Below the pieces are notes generated by a model, which was not told the DNA's origin, did no database searches, and saw only the letters and a list, made by a program, of their open reading frames with translations. From Arenicola marina (Eukaryota > Annelida > Polychaeta > Arenicolidae), in contig OZ025248.1 of assembly GCA_964019135.1 (NCBI GenBank), positions 69,446,119 through 69,510,118 on the forward strand: a stretch of 64,000 nt of DNA. The letters run 5' to 3'. Positions 46,256-59,129 of this stretch are shown here, in pieces (within the stretch, counting starts at the first letter, position 1; each line of letters begins with the position of its first letter). Position numbers and translations under genes: made by a program.

Positions 46256-46860
46256 TCAGGGGGCATGATGGTGTTAATCTGCGTATTAATCTGGTGTTGT
46301 CACATGATCCCACTCGCTGCCACGTGACAGTGAGTCGAGTACTCATTGGTTGTAATACTAATGATGTGGAAACTTTGTTCCCCCAATTCAAACATGCTAG
46401 AACTTCGGATCCAAAGTTTCGGGCACAAAGTTTCGGGAACATCCCGGTACACACCAGCGTGTTTCGACGAAAGCAAAGTTTCGGAAAACAACGTTTCGGA
46501 AACTTTTTTAGATGTGTACTGGGCCTAGCGTTCGAGGCTTTACCCACCGAGATAGTCGGACACCGCAATACTGACTTTTGAATGGAAAATCTTCCTGAGG
46601 TATTCCCGTTTCAAATCAGGCGGCAATGTCCTTAACACATGAATCCATTGAATTGCCATATCTCTAGATCGACAGGCATATTTTATCACGGAGCAAAACA
46701 CTTTGGTAATTAAGGGTAGTGAAAGGCAGTCTAGGTTATAACCGTGTCCTACCCTCATACTGGGTACGAACCGCCTATGGAAAAAAGACCCCAGGCCAAA
46801 TGGTTTATTTATAATTAAGTGGTGCTGGCATTGCAGGATAATAACGCTGAATATCATTGA

Positions 46861-47180
46861 CAATGTCGTCCGTGTTACTATGTTAATGACCAATCTAACT
46901 GACATTTAAAAGCAGTTACATTTAATTATATTATTTATCATTGCAAAATGCTAACGCTGGGAGCCAGCGGCAAAGCCACCCGCATTGCTAGGATGATTAC
47001 CTGACTATGCTGCTATGCTGCGTACCAATGACGTCCGTGTTACTACGGTAACGACCAATCTAACCTGAGTTTGAAGAGCAGTTATAAATTAGGTTTATTT
47101 TTATTGCAAAATACATACGCTGGGAGCCAGTGGCAAAGCCCCCCGCGTTGCTATGGTAGCGATCAACCGGTCTGCTCTAA
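46861..47180. repeat. ~165-bp direct duplication with X-box-like palindromes
   Basis: 46861-47025 and 47026-47180 share CGTCCGTGTTACTA, GACCAATCTAAC, ATTGCAAAAT, GCTGGGAGCCAG and GGCAAAGCC in the same order. Near-palindromes GTTACTACGGTAAC (47039-47052) and GTTGCTATGGTAGC (47147-47160) resemble RFX X-box sites. The copies have diverged noticeably. Confidence 0.75.
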
Positions 47181-49572
47181 TTTTAAACAGTACGTCCAGT
47201 TTAATAATATCCCAGCTGTACAACGTTCCGAGTGCTATGCCTGCAGATGTATCATCTATATATACTAGCCGCCCGCTCGCCCCGCTCGCGGGACGTCTAG
47301 CGTTCGTGCTAATAAGCGAAAGAAATGACAGTATGACAGTATTTCGTTTGTACAGAATACTCAAATTGCGGCTAAAGCACGCTAATAAACGAATATCAGT
47401 CTAGTAAAACTAAGGCTTAGCTCATACATTGATTGAGCCAAAAAAAATGGGGTTGATTGAGTACAAAAAGGGGCTGTTTCCCGGCCGTTGTTCGTCATTT
47501 AACGTACCTTCAGTGGACACAATTTGCTACTGATGGGAAGTGGTGGACGCGAGACAGTACGGGATTTGTTTGTTTTGATGACGGTTCGGGCGATAAGGCT
47601 TTGGGAGAAACATTATTACTGTTGGCACCAAGCCAGGTAGTCCGCCGCAGGCATGGTCACCATGCGGGATAAGCACCCGAAAGCGATATTATGCGCGGGA
47701 TAAGTGATAAGCGGTAGTGTTGACACATGCGATAGCGTTGACACGTTTGCAGTGGTTCGGTTGAATATAGGTTCAAGGCGGCTGCTGATGCCAATGTGCT
47801 CTTTCATGCAGCGGCATAGTGGGACAGACAGCTTCATTTTATTAGTATAGATAATAGCAGACACCACATATATTTAGAATAAAATATAGAATATACAGTA
47901 TAAGCCAAATGCACTTGGTACAGAGTAGTATGACAGAGGGTTTCGGATTTTCGAAGCTCAAGCACGGGATAAACAAAGAATCGAGACCGAAAAACGACAG
48001 TATTTCGGCTTATCTAGATAGGGTTCCGAGGGGAAGGGTCAAGGCAGAGAGGAACTCTCTCTCTCTCTTTCCGGGAGTAACCCGCAACTATGCGAATAAA
48101 GACATGGGAGCTTTATCATACACAGCCAATTGCGCGAGTGAGGTTCGAACCAAGCACACATAGCATACTGGACAACATGTAGAGCGAATCAGCTTCGGCG
48201 TCCGGTCGTTGCCATGTCATTATTACTCTCTCATGGTAGGACCTAGCTCCAGGTCAGTAAGGCCGGTGGGCAATCACGTCTTACCTGCTTATGGCTTACA
48301 TGTGTCCGTATCATGCACTGAACCTAACCATTAAACGTGCACACAGCTTCTGTTGAGTCCCTATTAGTGGTAATCCACAGCTGGGTCCGGACGTTGGTCA
48401 TAGCCAGATGGTATGTATGAGTTGTAGGTACGACAGTTGGTCGCGCGGTGGCGCTACCAGTGCCATGAGTCCGGGCTTGGTTGCGTTATGACACCTTTTG
48501 ACTTTGGTCCCTGCTGAACGAGACAGCTAGTCCAGCAGCCGGCGATTGTCCAGTCACTCACCCACCGCCAAGTGACACCGCCGATTGTGGCTGATGTAGT
48601 AGTGGCCAGCAGCAGCAGCAGCCCGGACGATCGCATAAGTCGCATGCACCATCTCAGTTGCCATGTACCTATGGGTTATAACAGTGGCTGTCTCTAATAT
48701 AAGGTCCAGGGTATAGGGATATAATAGGAACGGCCCGGAAGTGCCCGAGTGGGCGGAGGCCGGATCGAGACTCAGGGAGGGGAAAAGGCGTCCGGTTGTT
48801 CCATTCCAGGATATGGACCAAAAAAAGCGTCTGTGTATACCAGTCTGCTTGTGCCATAGCTACCATACAGGTCTTTTTGTTATCCCAAGCACATCGGTGG
48901 CCGGTAGTGGAGAGGCTGTGGAGAGCTCCGCTTCATCCCGTCCTTCCCCTCCCAGCGGTCGGAGGGGGGTTTGTGGAGACCGCGGTGACTGCGCAGATAA
49001 CAGAGGGCCAGTTTTTTGGCAGGGCCGGATCAGGTGTTTTAATGGTCGCCCCGAGCATCTGTGTCGGGAACAGCCAACGGGGGAAGGGAGGGGACAGGGA
49101 GGTGCGGAGAGAGGGAGGACTGGAGAGCGAGAGATGGAATGGAGGTAGGGAGGGGATGGCGGGGGGTAGGGGGTGGGGGGAGGACGGGTGAGAGGGAGGT
49201 GGGGAGGGGAAGGGAGAGAACGGATGAGAGGGAGACAGGCGGTCTATTATTAGCGGCGGGGGGTGTGGTCAGGGTGTAGGGTGGCGTGACCTGGGTGGGA
49301 TAGGTAGGTAGGTATATATATTACTCCACGCTCTGCCGGAAGATATCTTCAGAGGCCATGGGGTACATACGTATAGGGTGTGGGGGTGGGACGGTGAGTG
49401 TGCGAGGGGTGGGTGCATAGGCGGATATTCATGGGTGAAAGCCGAACCCGGTGGAGGGAGGGGGGGGGGGGCGAGTAGAGAACAGATTCTTAAAGAACGA
49501 AGGTCGCATTGACAACGAGGAGCTATATGACTCCATGCAACCCCGCCCCGCCACACCCCCAGCCCATACACC
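47181..49572. other. 2.4-kb unique stretch, no gene seen
   Basis: Balanced sequence with a purine-rich G/A segment at about 49075-49235 and G runs near 49165 and 49459. A B-box-like GAGGTTCGAACC sits at 48141-48152 without a convincing A box. Frames of 60-135 codons (for example 48741-49148) have no recognisable domain. Confidence 0.5.
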
Positions 49573-49826
49573 TCAGCCCGACCCACGCGGCCTCACCCTC
49601 GCGGCCCCACCCCCGCGGCCTCACCCTCGCCGCCCCACCCCCGTGGCCTCACCCTCGCGGCCTCACACTCGCGGCCCCACCCTCGCGGCCTTACCCACGC
49701 GGCCTCACCCTCGCCGCCCCACCCCCGTGGCCTCACCCTCGCGGCCTCACACTGGCGGCCCCACCCTCGCGGCCTCACCCTCGCGGCCCCACCCTCACGG
49801 CCTCACTCTCACGGCCCCACCCCCGC
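49573..49826. repeat. 14-bp GC-rich minisatellite, about 17 copies
   Basis: Units of GCGGCCTCACCCTC and GCGGCCCCACCCCC recur every 14 bp, with larger 42- and 84-bp patterns. The opposite frames of Arg/Pro/Ser/Thr and Gly/Glu/Ala/Trp are repeat artefacts. The units are CpG-rich, unlike the flanks. Confidence 0.93.
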
Positions 49827-49970
49827 CTCACGTTAGGAGCACCATGTATGTACATGTATGTATAACATATTTTGCCATTTTTCACTATATTCCCCTAAAC
49901 ATCTAATACCTCTCATGGCACGTTTGACTATACAAACCATTGTACATTTCCCTATAGCGGTAAAGATATG
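49827..49970. other. Short unique spacer
   Basis: About 140 bases with no feature, separating the 14-bp and 33-bp arrays. Confidence 0.5.
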
Positions 49971-52900
49971 CCATTAACTATCTCTCCCATTCACCTCACA
50001 CCTCTACTAACCATCTCTCCCATTCACCTCACACCTCTACTAACCATCTCCCCCATTCACCCCACACCTCTATTGGCTATCTCCCCCATTCACCTCACAC
50101 CTCTATTGGCCATCTCCCCCATTCACCTCACACCTCTATTGACCATCTTTCCCATTCACCTCACACCTCTACTAACCATCTCCCCCATTCACCTCACACC
50201 TCTACTAACCATCTCCCCCATTCACCCCACACCTCTATTGGCCATTTCCCCCATTCACCTCACACCTCTATTGACCATCTCCCCCATTCACCTCACACCT
50301 CTATTGACCATCTCTCCCATTCACCTCACACCTCTACTAACCATCTCCCCCATTCACCCCACACCTCTATTGACCATCTCCCCCATTCACCTCACACCTC
50401 TATTGGCCATCTCCCCCATTCACCTCACACCTCTACTAACCATCTCCCCCATTCACCTCACACCTCTACTAACCATCTCCCCCATTCACCTCACACCTCT
50501 ATTGACCATCTCCCCCATTCACCTCACACCTCTACTAACCATCTCCCCCATTCACCCCACACCTCTATTGGCCATCTCCCCCATTCACCTCACACCTCTA
50601 TTGACCATCTCCCCCATTCACCTCACACCCCTATTGACCATCTCTCCCATTCACCTCACACCTCTACTAACCATCTCCCCCATTCACCCCACACCTCTAT
50701 TGGCCATCTCCCCCATTCACCTCACACCTCTATTGGCCATCTCCCCCATTCACCTCACACCTCTACTAACCATCTCCCCCATTCACCCCACACCTCCATT
50801 GACCATCTCTCCCATTCACCTCACACCTCTATTGGCCATCTCCCCCATTCACCTCACACCTCTATTGGCCATCTCCCCCATTCACCTCACACCTCTATTG
50901 ACCATCTTTCCCATTCACCTCACACCTCTATTGACCATCTCTCCCATTCACCTCACACCTCTACTAACCATCTCCCCCATTCACCCCACACCTCTATTGG
51001 CCATCTCTCCCATTCACCTCACACCTCTACTAACCATCTTCCCCATTCACCCCACACCTCTATTGGCCATCTCCCCCATTCACCTCACACCTCCATTGAC
51101 CATCTCTCCCATTCACCTCACACTTCTATTGACCATCTCCCCCATTCAACTCACACCTCTTTTGACCATCTCCCCTATTCACCTCACACCTCTATTGACC
51201 ATCTCCCCCATTCACCTCACACTTCTATTGACCATCTCGCCCATTCACCTCACACCTCTACTAACCATCTCCCCCATTCACCCCACACCTCTATTGGCCA
51301 TCTCCCCCATTCACCTCACACCTCAATTGACCATCTCTCCCATTCCCCTCACACTTCTATTGACCATCTCCCCCATTCAACTCACACCTCTATTGACCAT
51401 CTCCCCTATTCACCTCACACCTCTATTGACCATCTCCCCCATTCACCCCACACCTCTATTAACCATCTCCCCCATTCACCTCACACCTCTATTGGCCATC
51501 TCCCCTATTCACCTCACACTTCTATTGACCATCTCCCCTATTCACCTCACACCTCTATTGGCCATCTCCCTCATTCACCTCACACCTCTACTAACCATCT
51601 CTCCCATTCAGCCTACACCTCTATTGGCCATCTCCCCTATTCACCTCACACCTCTATTGGCCATCTCCCCTATCCACCTCACACCTCTACTAACCATCTC
51701 CCCCATTCACCCACACCTCTATTGGCGATCTCCCCCATTCACCTCACACTTCTATTGACCATCTCCCCTATTCACCTCACACCTCTACTGACCATCTCCC
51801 CTATTCACCTCACACCTCTATTGGCCATCTCCCCCATTCACCTCACACCTCTACTAACCATCTCTCCCATTCAGCCCACACCTCTATTGACCATCTCCCC
51901 TATTCACCTCACACCTCTATTGACCATCTCCCCCATTCACCTCACACCTCTACTAACCATCTCTCCCATTCAGCCCACACCTCTATTGGCCATCTCCCCT
52001 ATTCACCTCACACCTCTATTGGCCATCTCCCCTATCCACCTCACACCTCTACTAACCAACTCCCCCATGCACCCACACCTCTATTGGCGATCTCCCCCAT
52101 TCACCTCACACTTCTATTGACCATCTCCCCTATTCACCTCACACCTCTATTGGCCATCTCCCCCATTCACCTCACACCTCTACTAACCATCTCTCCCATT
52201 CAGCCCACACCTCTATTGACCATCTCCCCTATTCACCTCACACCTCTATTGACCATCTCTCCCATTCACCTCACACCTCTACTAACCATCTCCCCCATTC
52301 ACCCCACACCTATATTGGCCATCTCCCCCATTCACCTCACACCTCAATTGACCATCTCTCCCATTCACCTCACACTTCTATTGACCATCTCCCCCATTCA
52401 CCTCACACCTCTATTGACCATCTCCTCCATTCACCCCACACCTCTATTAACCATCTCCCCCATTCACCTCACACCTCTATTGGCCATCTCCCCCATTCAC
52501 CTCACACCTCTACTGACCATCTCCCCCATTCAACCACACCTCTATTGACCATCTCCCCCATTCACCTCACACCTCTATTGGCCATCTCCCCTATTCACCT
52601 CACACCTCTACTAACCATCTCCCCCATTCAACCACACCTCTATTGGCCATCTCCCCCATTCACCTCACACTTCTATTGACCATCTCCCCTATTCACCTCA
52701 CACCTCTATTGGCCATCTCCCCCATTCACCTCACACCTCCACTAACCATCTCTCCCATTCAGCCCACACCTCTATTGGCCATCTCCCCTATTCACCTCAC
52801 ACCTCTATTGGCCATCTCCCCTATTCTCCTCACACTTCTACTAACCATCTCCCCCATTCAACCACACCTCTATTGGCCATCTCCTCCATTCACCTCACAC

Positions 52901-54204
52901 TTCTATTGACCATCTCCCCTATTCACCTCACACCTCTATTGGCCATCTCCCCCATTCACCTTACACCTCAACTAACCATCTCTCCCATTCAGCCCACACC
53001 TCTATTGGCCATCTCCCCTATTCACCTCACACCTCTACTAACCATCTCCCCCATTCACCCACACATCTATTGACCATCTCCCCCATTCACCCCACACCTC
53101 TATTGGCCATATCCCCCATTCACCTCACACCTCTATTGACCATCTCCCCCATTCACCTCACACTTCTATTGATCATCTCCCCCATTCACCCCACACCTCT
53201 ATTGGCCATATCCCCCATTCACCTCACACCTCTATTGACCATCTCCCCCATTCACCCCACACCTCTATTGGCCATCTCCCCCATTCACCTCACACCTCTA
53301 TTGACCATCTCCCCCATTCACCCCACACCTCTATTGGCCATCTCCCCTATTCACCTCACACCTCTATTGACCATCTCCCCCATTCACCTCACACCTCTAC
53401 TAACCATCTCCCCCATTCACCTCACATCTCTACTAACCATCTCCCCCATTCACCTCACACCTCTACTGACCATCTCCCCCATTCGCCTCACATCTCTACT
53501 AACCATCTACCCCATTCACCTGACACCTCTATTGACCATCTCCCCCATTCACCTCACACTTCTATTGACCATCTCCCCCATTCACCTCACACCTCTACTG
53601 ACCATCTCCCCAATTCACCTCACACCTCTACTTACCATCTCCCCCATTCACCTCACACCTCCATTGACTATCTCCCCCTTTTCACCTCACACCTCTATTG
53701 ACCATCTGCCCCATTCACCTCACACCTTTATTGACCATCTCCCCCTTTTCACCTCACACCTCTATTGACCATCTCGTCTATTCACCCCACACCTCTACTT
53801 ACCATCTCCCCCATTCACCTCACACCTCTACTAACCATCTCGCCCATTCACCTCACACCTCTACTAACCATCTCGCCCATTCACCTCACACCTTTATTGG
53901 CCATCTCCTCCATTCATCTCAAACCATTCACCTCACACCTCTACTAACCATCTCCCCCATTCACCCTCACACCTCTATTGGCCATCTCCCCCATTCACCT
54001 CACACACCTTTATTGACCATCTCTCCCATTCACCTCACACCTCTACTAACCATCTCGCCCATTTACATTACACCTCTACTAACCATCTCGCCCATTCACC
54101 TCACACCTTTATTGACCATCTCTCCCATTCACCTCACACCTCTACTAACCATCTCGCCCATTCACCTCACACCTTTATTGACCATTCACCTCACACCTCT
54201 ATTA
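49971..54204. repeat. 4.2-kb array of 33-bp units, about 128 copies
   Basis: The largest array here. Units contain CATTCACCTCACACCTCTAT followed by TGACCATCTCCCC, with TTGGCC, ACTAACC, ACTTC, CACCCCACACC and CAGCCCACACC variants, and 32-bp units where CACCCACACC lost a base. Those short units break the + frame into pieces of 596, 132, 154, 88, 66 and 232 codons, each an 11-residue ISPIHLTPLLT-type repeat. The + strand has at most two or so G per unit. No start context, signal peptide or domain argues for translation. Confidence 0.97.
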
Positions 54205-55085
54205 ATGCACTTTCTATATACACCCCCTGTCCTTTCACCCTTAGAACGCTAGCCCCCTTCTAAAACACCTTACCCCCATATCATCTCTCCGTCCTACCCC
54301 CCCCCTCCCCCATATCATACCCTACCCCCCCCCCCTCGATCATGCTTCCACCCCCCCCCCCCTCTTCTTCACCTCTATTGACCTCCACTCTCGACTTAAA
54401 GCCCTTAGACACTGCATTCAGGCATTAGCGTGCCCCCGATTAGCAGGTACCCCCACCACCTTGCTCCATATAACAACCGCGCCCTTATATCAGCGCCCCC
54501 ACCCCCGCCCCCCCCAACCCCCGCCCCAACCCCTAGAGGGGGACCCTACCCTGTCATTACGACAGGAGACAAAGCAACTGCACATCCTGCCCTTCATGAC
54601 GCCCTGTACCCACTCTACCCCCCTCACTGCCCCCCCGGCGACCCTGTGTGGCGTTCTCCGGCGACAAGCCACGCCCCACGTACCTTGTGTCCGTGCGGCT
54701 CGTGCGACACGTAACCGTAATACGCCCCTCGTCCCCCCCCCCACCCCCTCCCCACCCGCCCAGCCACACACACAAACCCGGACATACCCTGGACACCCCC
54801 CCCCCTCCACCCCCTCCCATCCCCTCCTACTCACCCCCCCCCCCTGCCCCTCCCTACACACACCCGGATACAACCCAATGACACGCCGTAGGACACACCC
54901 CTCCATACAACATCGACGGCGGTCATGCAACATCTACTCCCTCCTCGGCACCCAGGCACCCCCAGCCGCCCCCCACCCCCCCAGCCGCCCCCGCCCTCGA
55001 GCCCCCACACCCCCCCCCCAGCCGCCCCCGCCCTCGAGCCGCACACCCCACCTTTCCCATCCCCCCCGCCCTCGAGCCCCACCCA
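54205..55085. repeat. C-rich low-complexity region
   Basis: Repeated runs of 8-14 C (54298-54308, 54325-54334, 54351-54362, 54797-54807, 54834-54845 and others) with CCCACC and CCGCCC spacers, and a short duplication of GCCGCCCCCGCCCTCGAGCC near 54978-55040. The proline-rich frames are artefacts. Confidence 0.85.
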
Positions 55086-55994
55086 TTCCCGTCAACAGTC
55101 AACAACCCCCTTAAATTGTTGCCATCACCCATACATTGTCAAGCAATTACGGCATCTCAACCACTAACTAATTAGTCAACTCCCCATCAACTCGCCAGTG
55201 TCTCAGTATCTCAGAGGGCTTGGTGTGTGGCCTGGGCGTGCTGTGGGGAGACGGGCCGGGCAGTTTTCTGGTCAAAGGGCAGTAACTGCTCCACCGCCGG
55301 GCACCAGACAGTCAGTTCCATATGGCAGAGACTGGCTAGGTGAATCGTCAATAACATTGGCGATTATTATTACAGCTGAACACATGCGGGCGCCTTCCAT
55401 AGTTGACCTTGACCAATGCGGGGCTGGCCGCTTAAGAGGTTAAGACGTTGGTAGATCTAGGTCAGGTCAGGTCACGTCCTCACGTGGCTCATGAGCGCAC
55501 TAAGACAAAGGTCATCAACGTTTCATAGCCTCGTCTAAGTAAATGATATTCTCTCTATCTATTTATATCATAAGCCGTTCCTCCTCGGAGAGACATGACC
55601 TTCAGCGTGGGATACGATATCTAGAGCCCATGCTGACCCCACACCCACACATCGCAGGATTCCTTACCGTGTGCTCCTGTAATTGGGTGGAGGGGGGGGG
55701 GTGCTGTAATAGTTCCAGAGACAAAAGGACAAGGGGCCGGTAAGCACCCAGCAGGGATGATGACGATGGAGGTCAGATATATATATATTGTCTATATTAT
55801 CACTGTGATACAGCATCATAGGCCTCAGTAATACCCCCCCCCCTCCCCCATCCCTTCCTGTATTCGATACTCGAAAAGGCCTTGGGCGATACATCCAAAC
55901 ATGACATGCGGTTTGATTCGACGTTGTGTGGTAGCTCGGTTTCAGAGGGACGCCCTTACCCGTCTAAGGTCATATCACGTCCATGCAGAGAAGC
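55086..55994. other. Unique stretch, no gene seen
   Basis: Ordinary sequence with a TATATATA run near 55777-55788, a G run near 55693 and a C run near 55835. No supported gene or RNA. Confidence 0.5.
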
Positions 55995-56385
55995 ACTTCA
56001 AGGGTAGAGTGGAGCCATGTCCCGGGGGTAACTCTCTACTTCAAGTGTAGCGCGGAGCTATGTCCCGGGGGGTAACACCCTACTTCAAGTGTAGCGCGGA
56101 GCCATGTCCCTGGGGGTAACTCCCTACCTTAAGAGTAGAGCGGGGCCATGTCCCAGGGGGTTCCCTCTACTTCAAGGGTAGAGCGGAGCCATGTCCCGGG
56201 GGGTAACTCCCTACCTCAAGAGTACAGCGGAGCCATGTTCCGGGGGGTAACCCCCTACTTCAGGGGAAGAGCGGGGTCATGTCAGCGGAGGGTAACCCCC
56301 TACTTCAGACTCGACGGTCTGCCTGAAAGACTCTCACTCAACCAAACGTGCTAACCCCCTAGACCATTCGAAGTATGCGATATAC
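55995..56385 (-). mobile_element. SINE family B, copy 2, tail expanded into a 44-bp array
   Basis: On the - strand a degenerate tRNA-like head (GGTCTAGGGGGTTAGCACG, near 56360-56342) is followed by seven tandem units of 43-44 bp. Anchors GCCATGTC or variants sit at 56014, 56057, 56101, 56145, 56188, 56232 and 56276. Each unit contains a GGAGCCATGTCCCGGGGGGT-like block and a CTACTTCAAG-like block. The same unit occurs once in the tail of the SINE at 32285-32482. The head-tail order agrees with that SINE, so the array most simply arose by tandem duplication of its tail. Confidence 0.65.
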
Positions 56386-58976
56386 ACTTGTCCCACACTT
56401 ACTTATAATAAAAGAACCTATACCGTCACAAATATCCGCTGTGTCAACTAATGAGAGGCTTATAAATAAATCAACTACGTGGTGAGTTGCGCGGTGGCGT
56501 ATCTCATATATAAATTATTATGCTTCCCGTATTGTGCGAAATGTCAACAGCACAAGTAATAAATACAATAATATTTATATTGAAACTAAGCCATGGTGCA
56601 TTATTTGATCGCTGCACTGTGCCTTTCGCTTTTCGAGAAATAATGTAAGAGTTTCCTTTCCACTGATACAGCGTCCCGTGCTCTGTGGACATTTCTGTGG
56701 ACAATAAAACCGGCGACATACACCAGCCACCGTATATACCCCCCCCCCCCCACACACGCCCCCACAAAGCCACCCTCGGTTAACCCTATCTCCCCTGGCC
56801 TTACACACACCCTGTCGTGATTTAACGGGCAACCGCTAAGTGCAAGATACCGGCCTGTTAACGGGACACCTATACCGTACGAAACGTTGCAACTGCCAGC
56901 CCAGGTCACAAAAATTATTTATACCTACATGCGAAGCAAATAACACATGATAAAATATTTAAGTAGGGCCTACAAAATCGGAATGGGTGATGACGCGAGT
57001 TTAACCGCGATAACCGCACCGAAAAACAAGGAATCGTAGTCGACGTCTACCCCCCCCCCCCCGCCCTACCGCTACCCCCCCACCACCCACACTCACACAC
57101 CCACCATCGCCAGAGTCAGTGGTAGGCCCTAGTCGACTCCACTCCCGACAACGCAGCTGTTACTCGTCTGGGCGGAGATTAATATGGAGTGACTCGCAAT
57201 CTAATTCCAGTACAAAAGGCAGCGGTAATCTGGTATTATATCATCTGTTGAAAACAGCTCTTTTTGTTTTATTTACCCTTACGAAACGGTTGAAATCGTT
57301 GAAATGCAAGCGATACATTGAGGTCTCGCTTTACTGCACCAAAGTCAGTATTCCCGTTGAGTTTAACTTTTAGTTCAGATAAAATAAAGGGGTATAGTGT
57401 TAAAGAAACTGTTTAGCCCAAATCGCTAACGTGGGTCAGAATTTGGACATCGCTATAGGTCGTTTCCTCCATGTTAGGGCGAATCATTGTGTTTCCACAT
57501 CGCTCACGTATTACTCACGCCTACCATATACTACGGCATCTACGGTAGATTTCTATGTAATACATGTAGTTTGAACCTCGTTACGTATGAGCGGCTTACT
57601 GGATATAGAAGCGTGGTCATCTCGCAAAAACTGCAGATCTGATGTAATTGTTATACATTAGTCATTCCTCAGGGGCTCAGTAGAATACAGGCCAGTCGTA
57701 TTCCACATATGCAGTATGGTACAATGAAACACTGCCTTAAACTTGTATCCACTACACTGAGAGAGCAGGACTCTTGTGGGTATCAATCGGGGTTGTGGGC
57801 CGCGTGCAATCACTGACGAATAACCCACTATTGTCAGTCGCGAGCGTGCCGTCGCCACGTTATAAGCGAGAAACTCAAGGTCGAGATTTCAGGATGTAAC
57901 TTCACCGGTGATCGTTTCAGATACCATACGAAGCCGACATTTCAGGCCAAATGAGGTCATGGTCAGTTCATGTGTTGACTATATATCCCATTGCGTTGAT
58001 GGCGGAATAAACCGGCACAGGCTAAATATGGTGATCCTCTTATTCCGACCCTTCTATTCTGACCCGGAAATCAAGTTCAAACCTTCGAACTTTCAACCAC
58101 GCCTGCCTTTCACCAAGCTATAAAAATGTCCCTATTGCACCATGCGCGCTTGATCAATTGAACGAGATTACAAATCTAACCGAAATGGCCATGACTGACA
58201 TGTTTAGAATTAAATTGAACATTCGTTCTAGTTAATTTGTCAATGGCTTGCCATACCGTACGAAAATTGGCCCAAGACAGTCCAGCGCGAAGACCCTTGC
58301 TGCATGCAACACACCAATAATCGTGACAGTGGACGCCAACTTCCTGGTGTCAGAGGAGCTATGGGCAGTCAATGTGAAGTGGCAGGCTTCGCACGGTATG
58401 TAAAGACCACGCGTAGGCCTATATATATATACACACACACCCTTATAGCGGATCTATACATGAATGACTTCACACGGCTACACATTTCATTACAAAGCCG
58501 TGCAACTACTAAAGCGTACTATATTTAGATTTACATATTATCGACCAAGGATAAGTGAGGCTGACCTGGCAATACAGTGGCTCCAGCTGCTATAACGTAT
58601 CATAATACCTTTATCGTACTGAACGCCGAGTTAGGCCTCCACGTAGTGCCGGAATGTCGACACGGGTTTGAAGAGCAACGTTTCACTCGGTGGTTTATAA
58701 AGTAGATAGAGGAGACACTGACCTATTTCCACGTGTTTTCTTCTCTGTGTGACCTCAGTCGTGTCGTGCTAGTAGGGGTCCTCACACTTTGTTTACTTTC
58801 CGCAGTCATTCACATGTTCGCCTGTCAAGCAAGCCCGCCCACACAGGTGACACGCCTCTCCGGTGGCGCCCTCTGGCGAATTACAACGGGGCTGGACGGC
58901 AGCGGGACCGGCTAAACGTTATTAGTAAACCCCTATGACTGTGTGAGGAGGTCGGGTGTCTAAAATGTACGCTTTG
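56386..58976. other. 2.6-kb unique stretch, no gene seen
   Basis: Mostly AT-rich to balanced DNA with C runs near 56740 and 57050 and TATATATACACACAC near 58421-58440. A CTCF-like motif lies on the - strand at 58862. Frames of 60-100 codons show no domain. Confidence 0.5.
58862..58879 (-). promoter_or_regulatory. CTCF-like motif
   Basis: On the - strand TCGCCAGAGGGCGCCACC matches the CTCF core (CCASYAGRKGGCRS) closely. Motif similarity only. Confidence 0.35.
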
Positions 58977-59129
58977 GAGGGGCGGATCCAGGGGGGGTGG
59001 AAGGGGGGGGGGGGGAGTCCAGGGGGGTCCCTGTTTTATCTATGTTCGCTTTGTTTTGTTTGTTCAAAAAGGGCAAACGGCTTTTGATGACTATTACCTC
59101 GTTTGCTTTCTCATGTTTCACGAAATAGT

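Larger units (their letters stand above)
45789..46523. mobile_element. Harbinger-like deletion derivative with inverted ends
   Basis: The ends match as inverted repeats: CCCAGTACACAACTAAAACG at the left and, reverse-complemented at the right, CCCAGTACACATCTAAAAAA, followed on both sides by several copies of CGAAACTTTGTG-type subterminal motifs. Between them two short coding remnants face each other (46012-46233 on + and 46098-46255 on -). I infer a 735-bp non-autonomous element made by internal deletion of a PIF/Harbinger-type transposon. No clean 3-bp target duplication is visible, so the family call stays tentative. Confidence 0.5.

Noticed and set aside
48120..48190. B-box-like GAGGTTCGAACC suggesting a tRNA or SINE
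   Set aside because: No acceptable A box at the right distance on either strand, and no resemblance to the SINE bodies found here.
49968..51758. 596-codon open frame on the + strand
   Set aside because: It consists only of 11-residue repeats from a 33-bp minisatellite and is broken wherever a unit lost a base. No start context or domain was seen.
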